Shown: positions 19,970 through 35,000, counted from the first letter of the stretch. The stretch is DNA of 64,000 nucleotides from Amyelois transitella (GCF_032362555.1 NC_083518.1:10428501-10492500), one strand, 5' to 3'. Program-made: numbers and translations. Notes: generated by a model from the letters alone, not told the origin.

Positions 19970-21930
19970 GTGTCCTATGACAGGTGTCACTTTAAGCGAG
20001 TTTAGTGGGTCTAAAGACAAAATATCTTTTATATTTACATAAAAACATTAAAAAAATTCAAAATTATAAATACCGCAATGTTTAACAATGTGGGATGCAT
20101 CTCTCATGAATCTGATATTTTCTTCAATATCATGGTCATAATTCTCCAGAACAGCCAACATAACTAAAACACGCAAACTGTCTTATACATAGACATGCCT
20201 ATCTGTATCTCTAAATGTTTAACTTAAGATCAATAAAAATAACCATTGACGCATGGCCTGTACAGAACTGGCAGTTAAACCAAACAACTGTTATTACTTT
20301 ATAAAAGACTAAAACGGTAGCTCAGTCAGATGCTGTATGCCTGATAATTCTATTCTTGTGCCCGAAAGCCCTATTAGCACACGCTCATTGCCCGTTGATA
20401 ATACAACCATCCGGCACGTCATATCCGTTTCCGCGCACACTTGGCTCCATTCCAATCTATTTCTGACCTGATACCAACCGTACATGCACCACACATCCAG
20501 ATACTCCAAAATATACAGTCCCCCCCTTGAATTTGGTTAACACGAATGTGATAAATCAGATGGAAATAGTATCGACTGCATCTGGCATGTCAAGTGACTC
20601 ATCGGCTATTTGGACGTGTGGGCTAACATACATGTTTAATGTTGATGATCAGCTCTGTTAAAGTTTATTTCGTTGGATCGTCATGTTACTTTATGTTTGC
20701 TGACAGCACAGTATCCTAACCGTCATAATGTCATCAACGTATACCTATAGCTTTATCAATACCCATATCGCTGTTCGCCGAACTTGTTATTTGCACATCT
20801 GCGATAACACACCCATCAATCAAGTGGATTATATTTAGATCGATGATATAAAAAGACTATGAGATAACACAGTTGATATTGCGTTCTTGACTGTCGATAA
20901 CGTCAAAAGAAATTATATCACATAATGTTGGCACGATCCCGCTGCGTACGTGACCGTATTAGGGTAACGCTCTTCTCGTAATGACGCAAATGCACCTGAA
21001 TGAAAATCTACGTCATTGGCTTAACCCTTTTAAGAATTTACCTACGTCCTAATTAATACGCTATCCCTATCTTTCCTTACATGTAAGAACAAGAAAGGAA
21101 TTGGCATGTTTAGTGCGGTTATTTGCGGTACGTGATTCAGCAGTGCAGTTGTAACATGAGATATTGCTGATCTTATTGGCCACGTGTCGAAGGAAATGAA
21201 CGATTGACGACCGGCTTATGCCAAGTTATTTTCTGGTGTTTACTAAAGTGTCAAAATGAGCAGGAAGCGAATTGTGAGAGCTGTTGTCGGAATAAAGCTT
21301 GCGTTTGGGTTTGACATTCCTCAAAATTACACTCTAAGTAATCTTGAACTCTTTAGAAATTGAAAGCACAAAGAGCGATAAAGAAAAAGGCAGAGGATTA
21401 GCCTAATAGAATAGACGATTATTTGGGAAAAAATACAATTTATGTCGCTTGAGCACCTTAATTTTACTAATTTAACTTCGGTGATTTAGAGTAACAATAC
21501 TACAAAGAGTAATTCCACATCAAACCACAAATTGTTATATCTTCTCGTTGTTCGTGGTATCCCGCCGTTACCGCTCACGTCACATACCTCATTATATGCA
21601 AGTCACGAACTTGACCGCACTACAATGGAGTTAGAAGCCCTGTAGTCATTGGTTAAGTCTACGCTGGAAATACATTTTCTTGGAGACGAAAATTTGAGTC
21701 CCAGAAGTCACCTTAATAAGCTTGATAATGGAAAACAGTTGTCCCGTATATATATTTTGCAACATTGTTAGTACCAAATGCAATATAAAGCGATATGACC
21801 AAATGTCCTGGCCTATATCGATTTGAGTATCATTCTAAAGCGCATCATTAAATTTCGATCTGTAATGTCATGCCCTTACGAAATCAGATATCAGTGAATT
21901 TATCATCTCATCGAACTTTCTAATAGGATC
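19960..21930. other. AT-rich unique sequence
   Basis: No supported gene or transposon seen; open frames are short and without motifs. Confidence 0.5.
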
Positions 21931-22066
21931 TTTTAGACTTCCATGGCCCGTGGCGAAGGGCACGCCCTGCGGTCAGTGGCCGGGTCGTCGGCCGGCGTCT
22001 GCGCAGCTTCCCGCCTCTCCCCTCGTCCTGGCTCCCCCGCTACAATCGTAGTACAATGCACCTCAC

Positions 22067-22141
22067 CTTGAGTTAACGCTTGCAAGATTTCCTCGAACAT
22101 GGCGTTTCGACTATTTTCTACTTGTAATGAAATTAACAAAT
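22067..22141 (-). other. Candidate minus-strand exon
   Basis: 75 nt between AATACAG and GTGAGG splice-like sites, reading LLISLQVENSRNAMFEEIL and QALTQ in one open frame. The protein looks helical. No family recognised. Confidence 0.3.
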
Positions 22142-22407
22142 CTGTATTGTTTATTTTGGGGATATTAAATTTATCGGGTTTGTTTGATGATTATGGTGGG
22201 GGTGATACCTTCTTCGAAACCTCTTGTAACCTGATAATTTTAAATTATGTTCAAAATTAACACCGGGCATTAATGTAGTGGAAAAATACAAATAATTTCA
22301 TCAAAACGAGTTCTATTAGTTGTTTCATAAATTTCATCGTTTTCCTTCCTTGGTTAACAAATATGTTTTTGTATTTATGTTGTTACTTTATGTCTCCTTT
22401 TAAATAT

Positions 22408-22561
22408 TACATACATAAATATGGTCACGTCTATATTCCTTTTGGCCACGTTTAGCTATTTGGCTTAATGATAGAATTGAGATTCAAATAGGGACAGGTT
22501 CCTAACCCATCGCCTAAAAAAGAATCCCAAGTTTGTAAGTCTATCCTTTAGTCGCCTTTTA
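22408..22561 (-). repeat. TATG-tailed SINE, internal deletion
   Basis: ATACATAAATATGGTCACGTC joined directly to the middle part, ending TTTAGTCGCCTTTTAT. Confidence 0.8.
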
Positions 22562-23630
22562 TCCTATACCTTTTATTTAATTTATCGCGTGCACGTTTTT
22601 CAATAAAATACCTCTTGTTCCTGCAAGTTCGCCTTCTATTTGTGGAAAATCGTTGGCTTCCGGGCGGGTAGATATATTTCAACATTGCTGTTTTATACTT
22701 TTTACGGATTCGGTTCCCAGAAGATCTTGGTCACGATTTTGACTCACGTGATTTGAAAGTTACTTCCAAGTTGTCACGTGATATACTTCAGTTCTTGTTT
22801 TTGGAAGCATTTGAAACAAGTTCCAATTGCGGAATATAAAGCAAACTTTTTCGACCGTCGTCGACAAAACAACCAAAATTCATTATTCAGAAGGTATTCA
22901 GCAGTCAGCACCAGATGCTTACTTCTAGTTGTAAATTATTTTCTTTTTGCTATGCTATGCAAAATCCACAGGAAGAAATGATGTGGTCCAATTCTCGATT
23001 CTTCAATGCATACTGCTTATATCAACCTCGCACGACTATTATTTGAATAGATTTCATGTAGTTTCAAATTCGATGATCAAAATGTCATCTAAAAGCTTTA
23101 TATTTCTCCTTCTAATAAACTTAACAGCACGATTAATCGGTACAGATTCATAAAAAATCTTTGTGTTTGTAAATATCTGACCGGATTACTGGTCGCGGCA
23201 CGTTTCCTGAAGTCTTGCATCACATCTCAGCATTGCATCATGTAGCGGCGGACTGCATCCGGCTTCTCTGGCACGCGTGCCAAGGTTGAGATTGAGACCT
23301 ATATCGTCTTTAACGTAATTAGTATCAGTAACATAGTGACATATATTCACTACAGAATATTTGTTACTGGAGAGTAAAATTGTTTTAAAGTTTTGACTTT
23401 CGCGGCTTAAGAATTGATACGCTAGTCCTTTTGTTCGATTGCCATATTTTCTGATTGTTTTCCCTGATGATTGTCCCTATGGTCCAAGATATGTTAATTT
23501 GCGTTACATCTGCCGATTTTTCTAAAGGCGTATGTTTTATTAATACGGTGATACAGTTATACAGATCATAAGCAAACATGATGACAAGTGTTATATTATA
23601 AGATAAACCAACTGTAACAGTATTTATACA

Positions 23631-23780
23631 ATAGAATAGATTTATTTTCAAAATTGGATACAAGGTATCACTTATTGACGTCACATCACTTAAATCTAAT
23701 TATAACTACTACCGCTTCCAAAGCGCATGTGTAGAAGAAGCGGCGGAACAAACTACACTGCAGCATTTTCATCGGACGTC
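23631..23780 (-). repeat. LINE-tail-like element with TTCTA tail
   Basis: Minus-strand copy, ATAGAATAGATTTATTTTC through GCTTCCAAAGCGCATGTG to ATCGGACGTC. Confidence 0.7.
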
Positions 23781-24747
23781 AATACGTATAAACCTCTCCT
23801 CATAAATATACTCATAATAACTTCTAATATGATTTCTTCAATCTCTATGCTGCGTTTTGAAAATTACTCTAAATCTGCAACTAATTTTAAAAGCCCCGCG
23901 GCTTTCAAGTTCTTTTCTCCACCCTGTGGTGTCTTAATTATTTATCAATTATTAGACAAAAGCACGCATCACTATCCTTCGCTCAGCATGCGTCATGGAC
24001 CACATATGAGCCACGCTGGTCTCAAATTACGACTCGAAAATGAAGCAACACCAACACCTAATGCCTGCATTCTTTGCAGTGATAGCAGCGACCTTGTCCG
24101 CGTTTGCATAACTGCGATAACTCCACGTGCCGGCACTCCAGCCGCGCGAAACGAACCGTCCATGTGGAAAAAATGGAACGTGATGGAATTAACGCTGTTT
24201 TATTGGCTTTTGGCCCTTCACAGTTCCTAGTGACTCGTGAATCGACAAGTATCGTCTTGTCTTGTTCACAATTTTACCTAATACGTCCGCTAGTCATGAT
24301 ATGTAGGCCCATAGGTCATAAAAATAGGGATGCCGAAAATCGAACATTGAAGAAATGTCAAAGCGGTACACCGAGTACACGCAAATTAAGACATGCTTAG
24401 ATCTAACTTAGGTAATTTAAATACCATGCCTTGTTATTCGTCACCGCCTTGTTTGTCTATAATTGTAAGTACTTATTTGCAGGCAAAATCAAGCCGTTTT
24501 CAGAGGTTTGCTTATTTGGCACACGGCACATGTTTTCAGTTAGTACTGTCTTTTAACTCTCATCTTACAACGATTTAAAACGTGTTTAGGAGGACGATGC
24601 TAACGGTATTCTATCTTCACACCCACTATCAAATGTCCCTCTATATTGTGATGTAAATATCTATTAACATTGTGTAGAATTACATCACATTTCAGATTTT
24701 TAACATTTGTAGATTTTCAAATGAAAAGGTAAAATACAAAGATAAGT

Positions 24748-24882
24748 ACCCGAAACCACCGAGCTTGCATGAAGAGAGTTATGAATGTGGATGAAGCGAA
24801 GGAAATATGCAGAGATCGTGGCAAGTGGAAAGAGGTAGTCTCTGCCTACCCCTCCGGCGTGATTTTATGTATGTATGTATGG
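24748..24882 (+). repeat. RTE-like LINE 3' end, third copy
   Basis: GTACCCGAAACCACCGAGC through GCCTACCCCTCCGG to GATTTTATGTATGTATGTAT; a short deletion precedes the tail. Confidence 0.6.
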
Positions 24883-24940
24883 AGATTTTCATCCTCAATT
24901 CTATGAGAAAGACAAATATATAAAGGACTTACAACTTACA

Positions 24941-25198
24941 GCCGTGTGGTTCCCGGCTCCAGTACAAAAAAGAATAGGACCACTCCATCTCTTTCCCATG
25001 GATGTCGTAAAAGGCGACTAAGGGGTAGGCTTACAAACTTTGGATTCTTTTTTAGGCGATGGGCTAGTAAACTGTCGCTATTTGAATCTCAATTCTATCA
25101 TTAAGCCTAATAGCTGAGCGTGGCCTATCAGTCTTTTCAAAACTGTTGGCTCTGTCCCACAAGGGATATAGACGTGACCATATGTATGTATGTATGTA
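24941..25198 (+). repeat. TATG-tailed SINE, full length
   Basis: GCCGTGTGGTTCCCGGCTCC to ACCATATGTATGTATGTATG. Confidence 0.88.
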
Positions 25199-25607
25199 CT
25201 TACAACCCTTAAGTGGTGGTTAACTTGTTATGTGGCCAACTGTTACCGCATGTATATTGCTAAGAAATTCTATTAATATGTAATTAATTTGTAATGTAGT
25301 ACTAGAAATCAATGCAAAACTTCCATTGCGCAACAGACCTTATGATGTTAATTGCGTCGCATTTTCCAACCCATGATTGAAGTGCTAGGTATATCCTAAC
25401 CATATTGTTTTCTGATCGGCGATAAGGCGACAAGTTCAATGTCGACGATAAAGTTTTATGGCCGATTGGGGCGCTGGGAAATATCGCGGAATTTCCGTAG
25501 CTCACTAAAATTTTCAAAGACAATCTTTCCTTCCTTCTTTGTGATGTTTAAAGTCAAAATGTGATATAAAATTATGTCTGTAACCCTAAAGGCAGTGCTT
25601 ACTTTAT

Positions 25608-25665
25608 TCCTTTTACCACAGTCCCCTGCATACTTGTTTCGCTTCAGCCACATTCATAACTTAAG
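25608..25665 (-). repeat. RTE-like LINE fragment
   Basis: CCACAGTCCCCTGCATAC and TTTCGCTTCAGCCACATTC match the minus strand of the family. Confidence 0.45.
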
Positions 25666-25669
25666 GGAG

Positions 25670-28600
25670 ACGCGAGGTGATTTACGAAACTCAATTACTG
25701 TTGTACCTATTTATAGTTTTCAAGTTTCATTTTAAACTCGATCGCCAATAATAGTCAAATGTTCATAATAATACCATGCGTATTATTTCAAGGCACGAAA
25801 AGTAAAAACAAATCTCATGCTAGTATAGGAGTTAGAACAGGTATAATAAATTCAAGCTTCAATATTATAATAACTTTAACGGTTTTTGACATTCCATTAT
25901 AAACAGCCGAGCCGAGTGACGCCAGTAGGCCCTCGTTTCGGATTCACTACGAATCTGCTAAGAGTTCGCTTGGCAAGGCACGTTTATACACCGAATTGTT
26001 ATTCTATCCGAACAGTGTGAGTCGAGGACACTCCACACTCTATTTGCATTCTGTCAACGCTCTCTGATGCAGACGGGATTCAGTTGGGCTGATCTTGTGG
26101 TTTTCTACAACCTTCAATCTGTTCGTTTAACGTGGAGACTGAGAAACGACCATTAACTTTGACCTAAGACATGTGGTTCGCATTTCTTCAAATCTGTCAA
26201 TAGAATAGTATTCGCACTCGAAATTTAATCTTATGATACTGAGATTAAAGTAACTGATGGTTCTTGCATGCATTTCACTAAAACCAAGAAGCTCTAATTA
26301 GAATTAAAGGATATAACTGATTCTAAACTTAAAATAAATAAAATTTGATTTCAAAAGATGCCTAATGTGACCTAACTCCATAGTTTTCCTTATCAAAAAT
26401 GTTTTATAACCTTAGTTAAAACTTGTATGAAAGCGTCTCGTGTGCCCACCCGCAGAATTTACAATGATAATCGACCCAGACGGTGGGGGAATGCCAATAT
26501 ACAGTTTGTAATGTCTTCACGTCCTAATGAAGGCTGTGGTTCGCCTCCAGACTGCCAATTGCTTTAACATAGGTACTGCTAGGCTACTTTGATAGCCCTT
26601 TTGGAATTCCTTATAGTAATATTCGGTGAAGTTTCGAAATTATAGAACTCAACACGACACAAGAAGATAATGCCTTTCTTTACATTTCCTTGTCGAGAAC
26701 CTACTGGAAGAATTCTTTAGAAATAAGTAGTGTCCGTGTACTGAATTTATTTTCAGTTTAAGCTCTATTTTTTTCCTCGTTGTTCTTAAATACATTTATA
26801 AATAAATAATTTTCCACCTATACTCTTGACTTGATTGTCAATGATTCCTACTAATATTTGCTCAGTGCCTTATTCGCATCAATATTCTTTTAACAAATTC
26901 ATTTTCACATCTACTGGCCCGTTCCTTTATGTCTAGCAAATGATTTTTATGCCGAAATAGAATAAAAATTCAATTTCAAAAACGTTTCTTTTATTGTTCC
27001 CCATCAAAGTTTCAAAGAGAGCATTAACAATATCAAGTCGACGTGCCGCAGAGTGATCGTTTTTAAAACAAAAGAATTTCTCCATGGCATCACGGCGTGG
27101 CTTGGCGGCCAAGGCTGCGCAATGTCACTGCCGAGGTGAGCGATAAGGTTCGTCACGGTGTATAATTGCATTCCATCGATATCGATGTTGCATCATCGCA
27201 ACGTGATCCCGACCTTATCGCACTCGATTTCTCCGCTCCGCGAGGCATTGCGAGGGATGAAATCGAGAAATGGAATGAGATTGTATCGGTGTTTCTTACG
27301 ATGATTGAAACTTGACAACACGAACTATTTACAATGTTCAAGAAACTGTCTAACATTAATAAGCTGTTAGTATCTGTAATATACATTAATAGAAGAAAAG
27401 ACCACAAGACAATTGCAACAAAGTCCTGAATAATTAAATATGATTGAGATTGAATAAAAATGAGAGAGCTTAATAATTTCATTATTCTACAAAATATACT
27501 TATATATGGACAGTTAATATTTCTAACAAAATGCTTCAATAATTTCGGATGATTTTATTGCTGTATATTGTATATATGTACTACATTTCTGTTTAAGTGC
27601 TGCATGATAAACAAGTTCGGATATCAATTAATGTCAACACTTAGAATTCGCCGAAATCGAGGCGGGAAATAACCTTGCATTGTAATTCACGTGAGCAGTC
27701 AAGTAGTTAGACGAAAATAAAAGTGCCACGCTATCTTTACATATTCATGTGATTAAGGAAAGTAATTGCTAAATTGCTTTTTCATGTGAATGCTGAATTC
27801 CCTGATGGATGCTTTGTTACATTTACATAGTGACATCAAGGATTTTCAGTCTTTTTGTTGTTACGAGTATTTTTTGTTGGCTGACATCGTTTACTCGTTG
27901 TTTCCATACGGACATTGTGTTGTGATGTACTGAATAGTATAACTATTTTGATCTCATTGATTGATGCAATATTTTAAATCATTCCTACCCGAAGGTCTTC
28001 TTATTTCTTTAAATTTATACGATCGCATGTGTCAAAGTCACCTTGAGCTCACAATCACTGCACTTATGTGCCAGTAATTCACAATTCATTCCGCTATGTG
28101 CATGCGCAAGTTTGATATGCCTTCATGCTCGCTACTGGAACACGTAATACTAATTGAAACTGTCGCAGCTCATGCAATAGAGCAGATTGGGTGATAGACG
28201 CATAATTTGTATCAGCAATATAAAGGAAAAGATAATATTGACAACCCCAAAAACCACAGAATCGAATAAGCTGAATACTTTATTGATATACAAATAACTA
28301 CCTCTACAATAAGGAAAGAAATCTTGGAAATCACCACTTAAACAAGAAACCCCTAGGATAAGCTACTATGCAATATGGCAACAAAAATAACTTCTAAATA
28401 ATGGCATTACAAGAAATGGCAATCTAAAAAGGCGTGCCCGTACATTTAGATGTTACTAGACGCTTTGTTGTGAATATGGATGAGTTATTATCTGAATCGA
28501 CAATAGAAGCTGAAATCAAAAGTTACGTGCGCCGTCCATTTCATTTAGTTGCGTCGTGACCAGGATTCAAAGAGTAGTTTACTGATCACCTCGGAAGTCT

Positions 28601-31300
28601 GTAGAAATAGATGTGTGATCTGACTTGACTTATAATTTGACTTACGAAACCTTACATCCGCATTAACCCAAAATTACAATTAGAGAGAATTATTTGCTTT
28701 TGCGTCCTTTTAAACCATGTATCATATATGTCATCGGAAATACGAGTTAATGAATAAAGGAAAATATAGTTGAATAAGAATGCTATTGTATTTGAATGAA
28801 TTCACTAACTTTAAATATGTATATTTTTCATAATATTGCCATTTTAATGTTGTCAAACAGTATATTATCTGTTGCTATTTGTACAACAGCAAATTCGCCA
28901 ACGTCAAGGTCAAGTTATATTACATAACAAGTGTTGTTATTTTCTTGTCTAGAATTATCAAACTACGTGTCAATCATGTTCAGTCAAAAATTTACTTATT
29001 ATTTTGGTCTATAGGAACATGTTGTAATTTTATTTATCAGTGCATTGCCCAAGTAGTAACTACTGTTAATATAATATGCATACATTCGATTGTTACCATG
29101 ATTCAGTATGGGTTATGTAATTAACTAATTACTTTTTAGTAGACCCGAGTCGCTTCATATTAAAGGACGTCTTAAATAGATTAATTTTCACTTCAGTGAT
29201 ACCAGGTAATAAACTGAGATGATCTCAGACATAACCAAGTATTTTTAAAGTTAGTATCTTAAAAATAATCTTAAATAGCTTAGGCCACTGTGACATTTCA
29301 CGACCTCATATTTACAATGCAAATGCATTTATTGTGCTGATGCTGTTTTGCCTTATTTAAACTGTAAAGTCCTTGATCAGAATTCAAAAAATCATAACTT
29401 CAGTATGATAGAAGCACACATTTAAGTTATTTCTGTGTCTAGCTCTTAACAGATAGGTGACCATGTTCGTTTATAAATTTAATTCACTTCCCTTTTTTAC
29501 TTAACCCGATATCATTGTGCTAGTTAGCGAAGCAAGATTACTGTCAATACAAAACTATGAACGCCCAACAAAAAACTGCGATTGCAAAAATAACAAGTTC
29601 AGAATGCTCAATATTGTTTCCAACCACACGTGTAAAATTAAAATTCACAACGTAACTCCGCCGCCCATTTAGGTATACTTTTATCATCATTGCAAACATA
29701 CAATACTGTTGTTGTCCCGCACAATAGTACTCTTTGTGTTTGCCAAGGTCAGACCGTGAGTCACACCATGCCTCGACTCAGCCAGGCAACATTTGCATGC
29801 CGTTAAATCATTTCCTCCATTTTGCACTGCCGCTCGATGTAAAGCCTCTTGTTCACAAGTGTGTAATGCTCTTTTATGCTAATTGCTGCTCTTTGTGTTA
29901 TCGTTTTCAGCTTATTGATTTTTTTATTTGATCCGCCGAATAATTTTATTGCAGAAAGAGTGTTTCGATTCATCATCCATGTTCATCGCTTCTTTCCTAC
30001 AATATCAACCACCTATTTATACTTTCAGAGAATTTCTTGCGGTTCGTTTAAGGACAATGGTACTTACTCAGCCGCAGAATACGGGTTGGTTCGATAATCG
30101 ATATAACTCGTTCATTTTATTCTTGAAAGTTAATTACAAAAGCAATTTTTATAAAAACTAAAATGTTACCAGACCGTGATCAAGTGTCACTTTGCGGAAG
30201 TATTACTGTTCGTTCATTAATAGTATTTTCAGAATAGGTCAGAAGGTCGCGTGTTTTTGTCCTCGGTCTGTTCCCAAGTGAGTTCTAGTCTTTAGGCTCG
30301 GGTGATAGGTTTGAGGAAAAAATGCTGGCATGCAAGGCCAAATGCTTTGTCCTGGAGACGCGGACTTGGAATTCGAAATGGATGTTTAACTTCAGTCATT
30401 GGACCGGACACATTATAATGCTGCGTACAATTTCTATGACAATTCCATATTTGTCTGTGCTATAAAACTGTGACTCATGAGTTTTTTTTAAATCACTTGC
30501 ATGTACACAGCTTATGTCTTGATTTTACTGCACATTAAGCACTGATATGAGTTTCATAAAATTCGAATGTCTATGATAGTTTATTTTAATGGCTGACATT
30601 CAGTGGAATGAAAATTTTGACAATTTTATAAAGGAAAGTAAACATACAAGCCGTATTTGAAAACAAACGAGCCGTTTTCTCAAAAGCTTCTCAATGTGAT
30701 TAATGCAGCGAGGAGGTATCTTCACAGGATTTGATTAAAACTGACGCTATAAAGAGTATGGTTTCCAGTGACGCAAACGCAACGCATGTTGAAACTGTAA
30801 GTGGGACTTCATACTTTGGCCTCAGTAAAGGAATTAATTAAGGCGATGATCTAGACTAATTAATTAACACCGCTTTATACCTAATAAAACGTTGATTCAT
30901 TACATGAAATTCTTGTAAGTGTAGTAATATTGTACATGTACTTCAACCCAGAAACAAGAGATAAATTAGCTAATTAATTAAATTGATCAAACATTGTTAT
31001 ACCGTATAATGGTCACATAGCTGGCGGGGTTTTTCGGATAATTTATGACCAACCACGTATAATATTGGAATTTTCGCTGTTATCGAAGTGCCAATTAAAT
31101 ATAATTTGGGATATGGCTTCAAAAAAGTGAATAAACAGTTAAGGAGTTAATTTGAATCTGAAGAAATTATATAAATAGATAAGGAACAGCGTGATAAGGG
31201 AATGTTGTGATGTGAAAAAAGATATAGTAACAGGAATAGAAAAGGGTATGTTAAATGTGCAAAAATTTCTGCATATGTGAAATTAAGCAATATAAACAAG
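25670..31300. other. Long stretch without recognised transposons or genes
   Basis: AT-rich. The near absence of SINEs here contrasts with the left part of the window. A GC-richer patch with ATCGATATCGAT and CTCGATTTC/GAAATCGAG inverted motifs lies at 27170-27260. Confidence 0.5.
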
Positions 31301-31303
31301 TAG

Positions 31304-31504
31304 AGGCTGCCCGCGACTTCGTACGCTGTGAATCAATCCCGCGGGAACTCCGGGATAAAAAGTAGCCTATATGTTATTCTGGGTCTTCAGGTCTACCTAC
31401 ATACCAAATTTCATCGTAATCGGTTCAGTAGTTTTTGCGTGAAAGATTAACAAACATCCATACTGACATACTCACAGACTTTCGCATTTATAATATTAGT
31501 AGGA
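31304..31504 (-). mobile_element. Helitron-like element, 3' end degenerate
   Basis: On the minus strand it starts TCCTACTAATATTATAAATG and carries the typical ACTACTGAACCGATTACGATG-type core. The 3' end near 31304 lacks a clear CTAG. Confidence 0.65.
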
Positions 31505-31756
31505 TGAGCAATATTTATATAACCATGTAGTTAGGTCTGTTAAATTCATTTCACATTATCTGTGATTAGCACAAAAACTCTTAGAATTTCAGCGATAGTC
31601 CCTATCTCTTTCCACACCTTTTGCAGTGTTGCTTCAAGATCCAAGGTCCGTGTTCCGATAGTTTTCTCACCAGTTTTCCTGGTCTACCACATCTTCAGTT
31701 TAAAAGACGCACGTATATCATCATTAACGATTCTCTTTGGCCTGCCTCTTCTACCT

Positions 31757-32014
31757 ACATACACATACACACAATCACGTCTATATCCATTGTGGGGTAG
31801 ACAGAGCCAACAGTCTTAAAGACTGATAGGCCACGTTCAGCTGTTTGGCTGAATGATACAATTGAGATTCAAATAGTGACAGGTTGCTAGCCCGTCACCT
31901 AAAAGAAAAATACCAAGTTTATAAGCCTATCCCTTTGTCACCTTTTAAGACATCCATGGGAAGGAGATGGAGTGGTCCTATTCTTTTTTCTAATGGTGCC
32001 GGGAATCACACGGC
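31757..32014 (-). repeat. TATG-tailed SINE, full length
   Basis: Tail ACATACACATACACACAATC to GGTGCCGGGAATCACACGG. Confidence 0.86.
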
Positions 32015-32019
32015 TTTAA

Positions 32020-35000
32020 CCTTTAAGTATCAAAGGCAGCACTTCTAGACTAGACATAAAGTTTTATTCCCCACATATCTTGGTAGAACTCAGGAAGACT
32101 GAGAAATTGAGCGGTTGAATCAGCTATTCAATTTTTTTTTACTTAACGAAAACTTACTAGTAATTATGGCTAAATATGTCAATTACAATTTTTGGAGTGT
32201 AGTTTTCTGATCTTACATAATTAAAACCTATTTCATATTTAGAAGACAACATATGAATGCTACCGTTTCCACGATATGAATACACGCACGGATCCCACGT
32301 GTTCGCGAAATATTTTCACAGCATGTGAACTTTCCCAGCAAAAGTAGTGGGAGGGGGCGATTGGGCCCCTTCACATCACTCAAGTAGGCTAAGGCCGGCC
32401 GACGAACCCACACCACCACTCCACGCGAGACCTCTAGATTCCGTCGCCCTCACTGACGAAACAAATGTGAGTGTTGTTATAACATACACATAATTAATGG
32501 ACCAGTTTTTTAATACAGTCTAGAAATATGCGGATCTCACAGTCTAGATGAACATTGAAATTAAATTTAGAGCAGAAAGAGAAAAGTCGGAAATCATGAG
32601 TATATTTATAACAAAAATATTTATAACAAAATACTGGAACTATAAATATTAGAAAAACTCATAAAATAAACACATGCAATATACATGATTTTGAATTTGA
32701 ATTTGAATTTAATGATCGAATACATGCAGAAGTAATACAGTATACCATCTAGCTAATACAATCTAGCTGTAACACCGTAATTATTTATTTTAGGCGAGGT
32801 AAAAAATCAAAAATTACAGACATTGCCTACATATATATCCCCTTGTATAATAAGTTCACCTTTCATTGGTTAAGTCCAATAGGAACTGCTACGTGAAAGG
32901 AAACGCAAAAGAGAAAGGTCTAACCAGTTTGGCCAAGAATTCTGAATCACGTTTGCTACATACGTGGTTTTGCAATAGCTGTGTGGCCACTCGTGATAAT
33001 GTATAATTCTAAGGATTGAATTAGACCGTATTCATTATTTGGTGTAAATTTCCTGCCTAAAACGACAGACTTCCAGAATAAATACAATAGTGCAAAATAA
33101 GATAATTCATTTATGGGTAAGTACTATTTTAATCACAATTTCATCAATAAGCCATGCAGCTGAGCGTGGCAGCAAGAGACGTGATATGATTATATGTTTG
33201 TATGTGTGTATTGTATGTCCCTAAATTACATATGAGAATCATAGAATAATGAACTAAAAACCGACAAACGGATGCTTTAGAACCTGAGAAATCCGACAAT
33301 TTTTGAGAGTCATATTCATCAAAAATTTTAGGATTTCCTAACACAGCTCAAAAATTCAAGTAGCTACAGAATTAATTATAAAACACAACGAGCAGGAAGT
33401 AGTAACAGAGAGGCTAGAAACAAAACAAGATTAACGTAAGAAAGCGTTGCAATGCAACATAGTTTAGTACAAAACCTGAACATTCTGGATCCCTGTAAAG
33501 ATGTCGTGTAGAGACAAGCCATTCAAACGCAAACAATGAAACAAATACGATAAAGTGACAACGTAATACAGTGTAAACATTACTATCTATTGTCGTGTGG
33601 TGCGGTGTATCTGTGTTACAATGTCACGCACGAGGAGGCGATATCTCCAGAGAACTTTTGTGCGACATGTTGGTAGTTAAAACTGAAGATAATTAGCAAG
33701 GCTACGTCGAATCTGGAAATACATACAAATATACTTTCTCGGGGCACATATCTTTGTTAGACTAGCTACTATCAAAGTTCTGAATGTTCTTTACAGCAGA
33801 AACTATTAATACCTTACAGCAGCATTATAAATGATCTTGTTCTAATTATTTCAGAGGAATCGTTTTGTGTTTCTTCTATAATCTAAACTTTTTTCAAAGA
33901 GTCAGAATTTGCAAGATTATAGAACATCAAACTTTGTTTGTATTTAGTACAGCATTAAACAAGGACATATCTGCCCCAAATTCAGGGGCTCCACTAAACC
34001 CGTTAAACGATGGGCTAGATCCCATGGATAAGATTAAGGATAACCTTGATGCCACGGAACAGATAAAAGATGTCAACATGTACGAATTCAGGGCACTCGC
34101 ATACAATAGTGTAACATACGGACGCGATCAGTTGACAATTGGAACGAGCAGCGATCGCGGTGTTGTAGCCGTCGTGGGCTGGTTACGTGGAGTACGGTCG
34201 AGAACGAGGTCGATACGTACTACGGGGAGTAGGGTTGCTGCTACTGGCTACTGCTGGTGCATTTGGAAATATGAACCGACACTTGTTACCTACCTAACCT
34301 AACCCCCTTATTTACGATCGTTGACAAGGCAAATGTCTGATCATGACCCTCTTTTCATCATTTTGGATAACCTTAGAGATATGTCTTTGCCTATATAAGA
34401 CATGCCTTATCAAGTTAAGTAAAAAGACCCCAAATCTAGTTAAAAAATCTGTAAAAAAAAATGCATGACAACACATTTTCATCAATATCACCATCGATTA
34501 TGCAACTTATATGATTGCAAGATTGACAAATTAAATCTATTGATAGTGAAGTAGATACAGAACAGTCTTTGATGGGTCGAATTCTACGAGAAACATAGTT
34601 CTTACTAGTTTGTTTAGGACAGTTTAATCTTCTATTATCTGATTGTCTGAATTGTCTTTTTAATGCAAGGCGTCATCGTGATACTCATTAGAGAAGGGTT
34701 CAATAAGTTTTAACTGGAATGTGTGACTTACCGCTTGATCGGCACACCCATTCGAAAAGCATAATAATTAGCAGTTCTGGAATCGATGAAATTTGGGAGG
34801 CATCTCTTTTAATAACTACCCCGTTGAGCTTTTGGAATAAGACGGATTTTGACAGTGTTTTTTTTTCAGTCTCTCAAAATTAATTTCTTGTAGTCCTATT
34901 AACTTATTATCTGTTTATGGTTTAGACACGTGTATTATTTTTTTCCAATCTTTTGATTTTTGATTTCATTGATTATCCTCAGTGCAGTGAGCTCGTGGAT

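Noticed and set aside
23727..24230. 167-codon plus ORF
   Set aside because: Its start lies in a LINE-tail element, with no motif and no splice or conservation signal.
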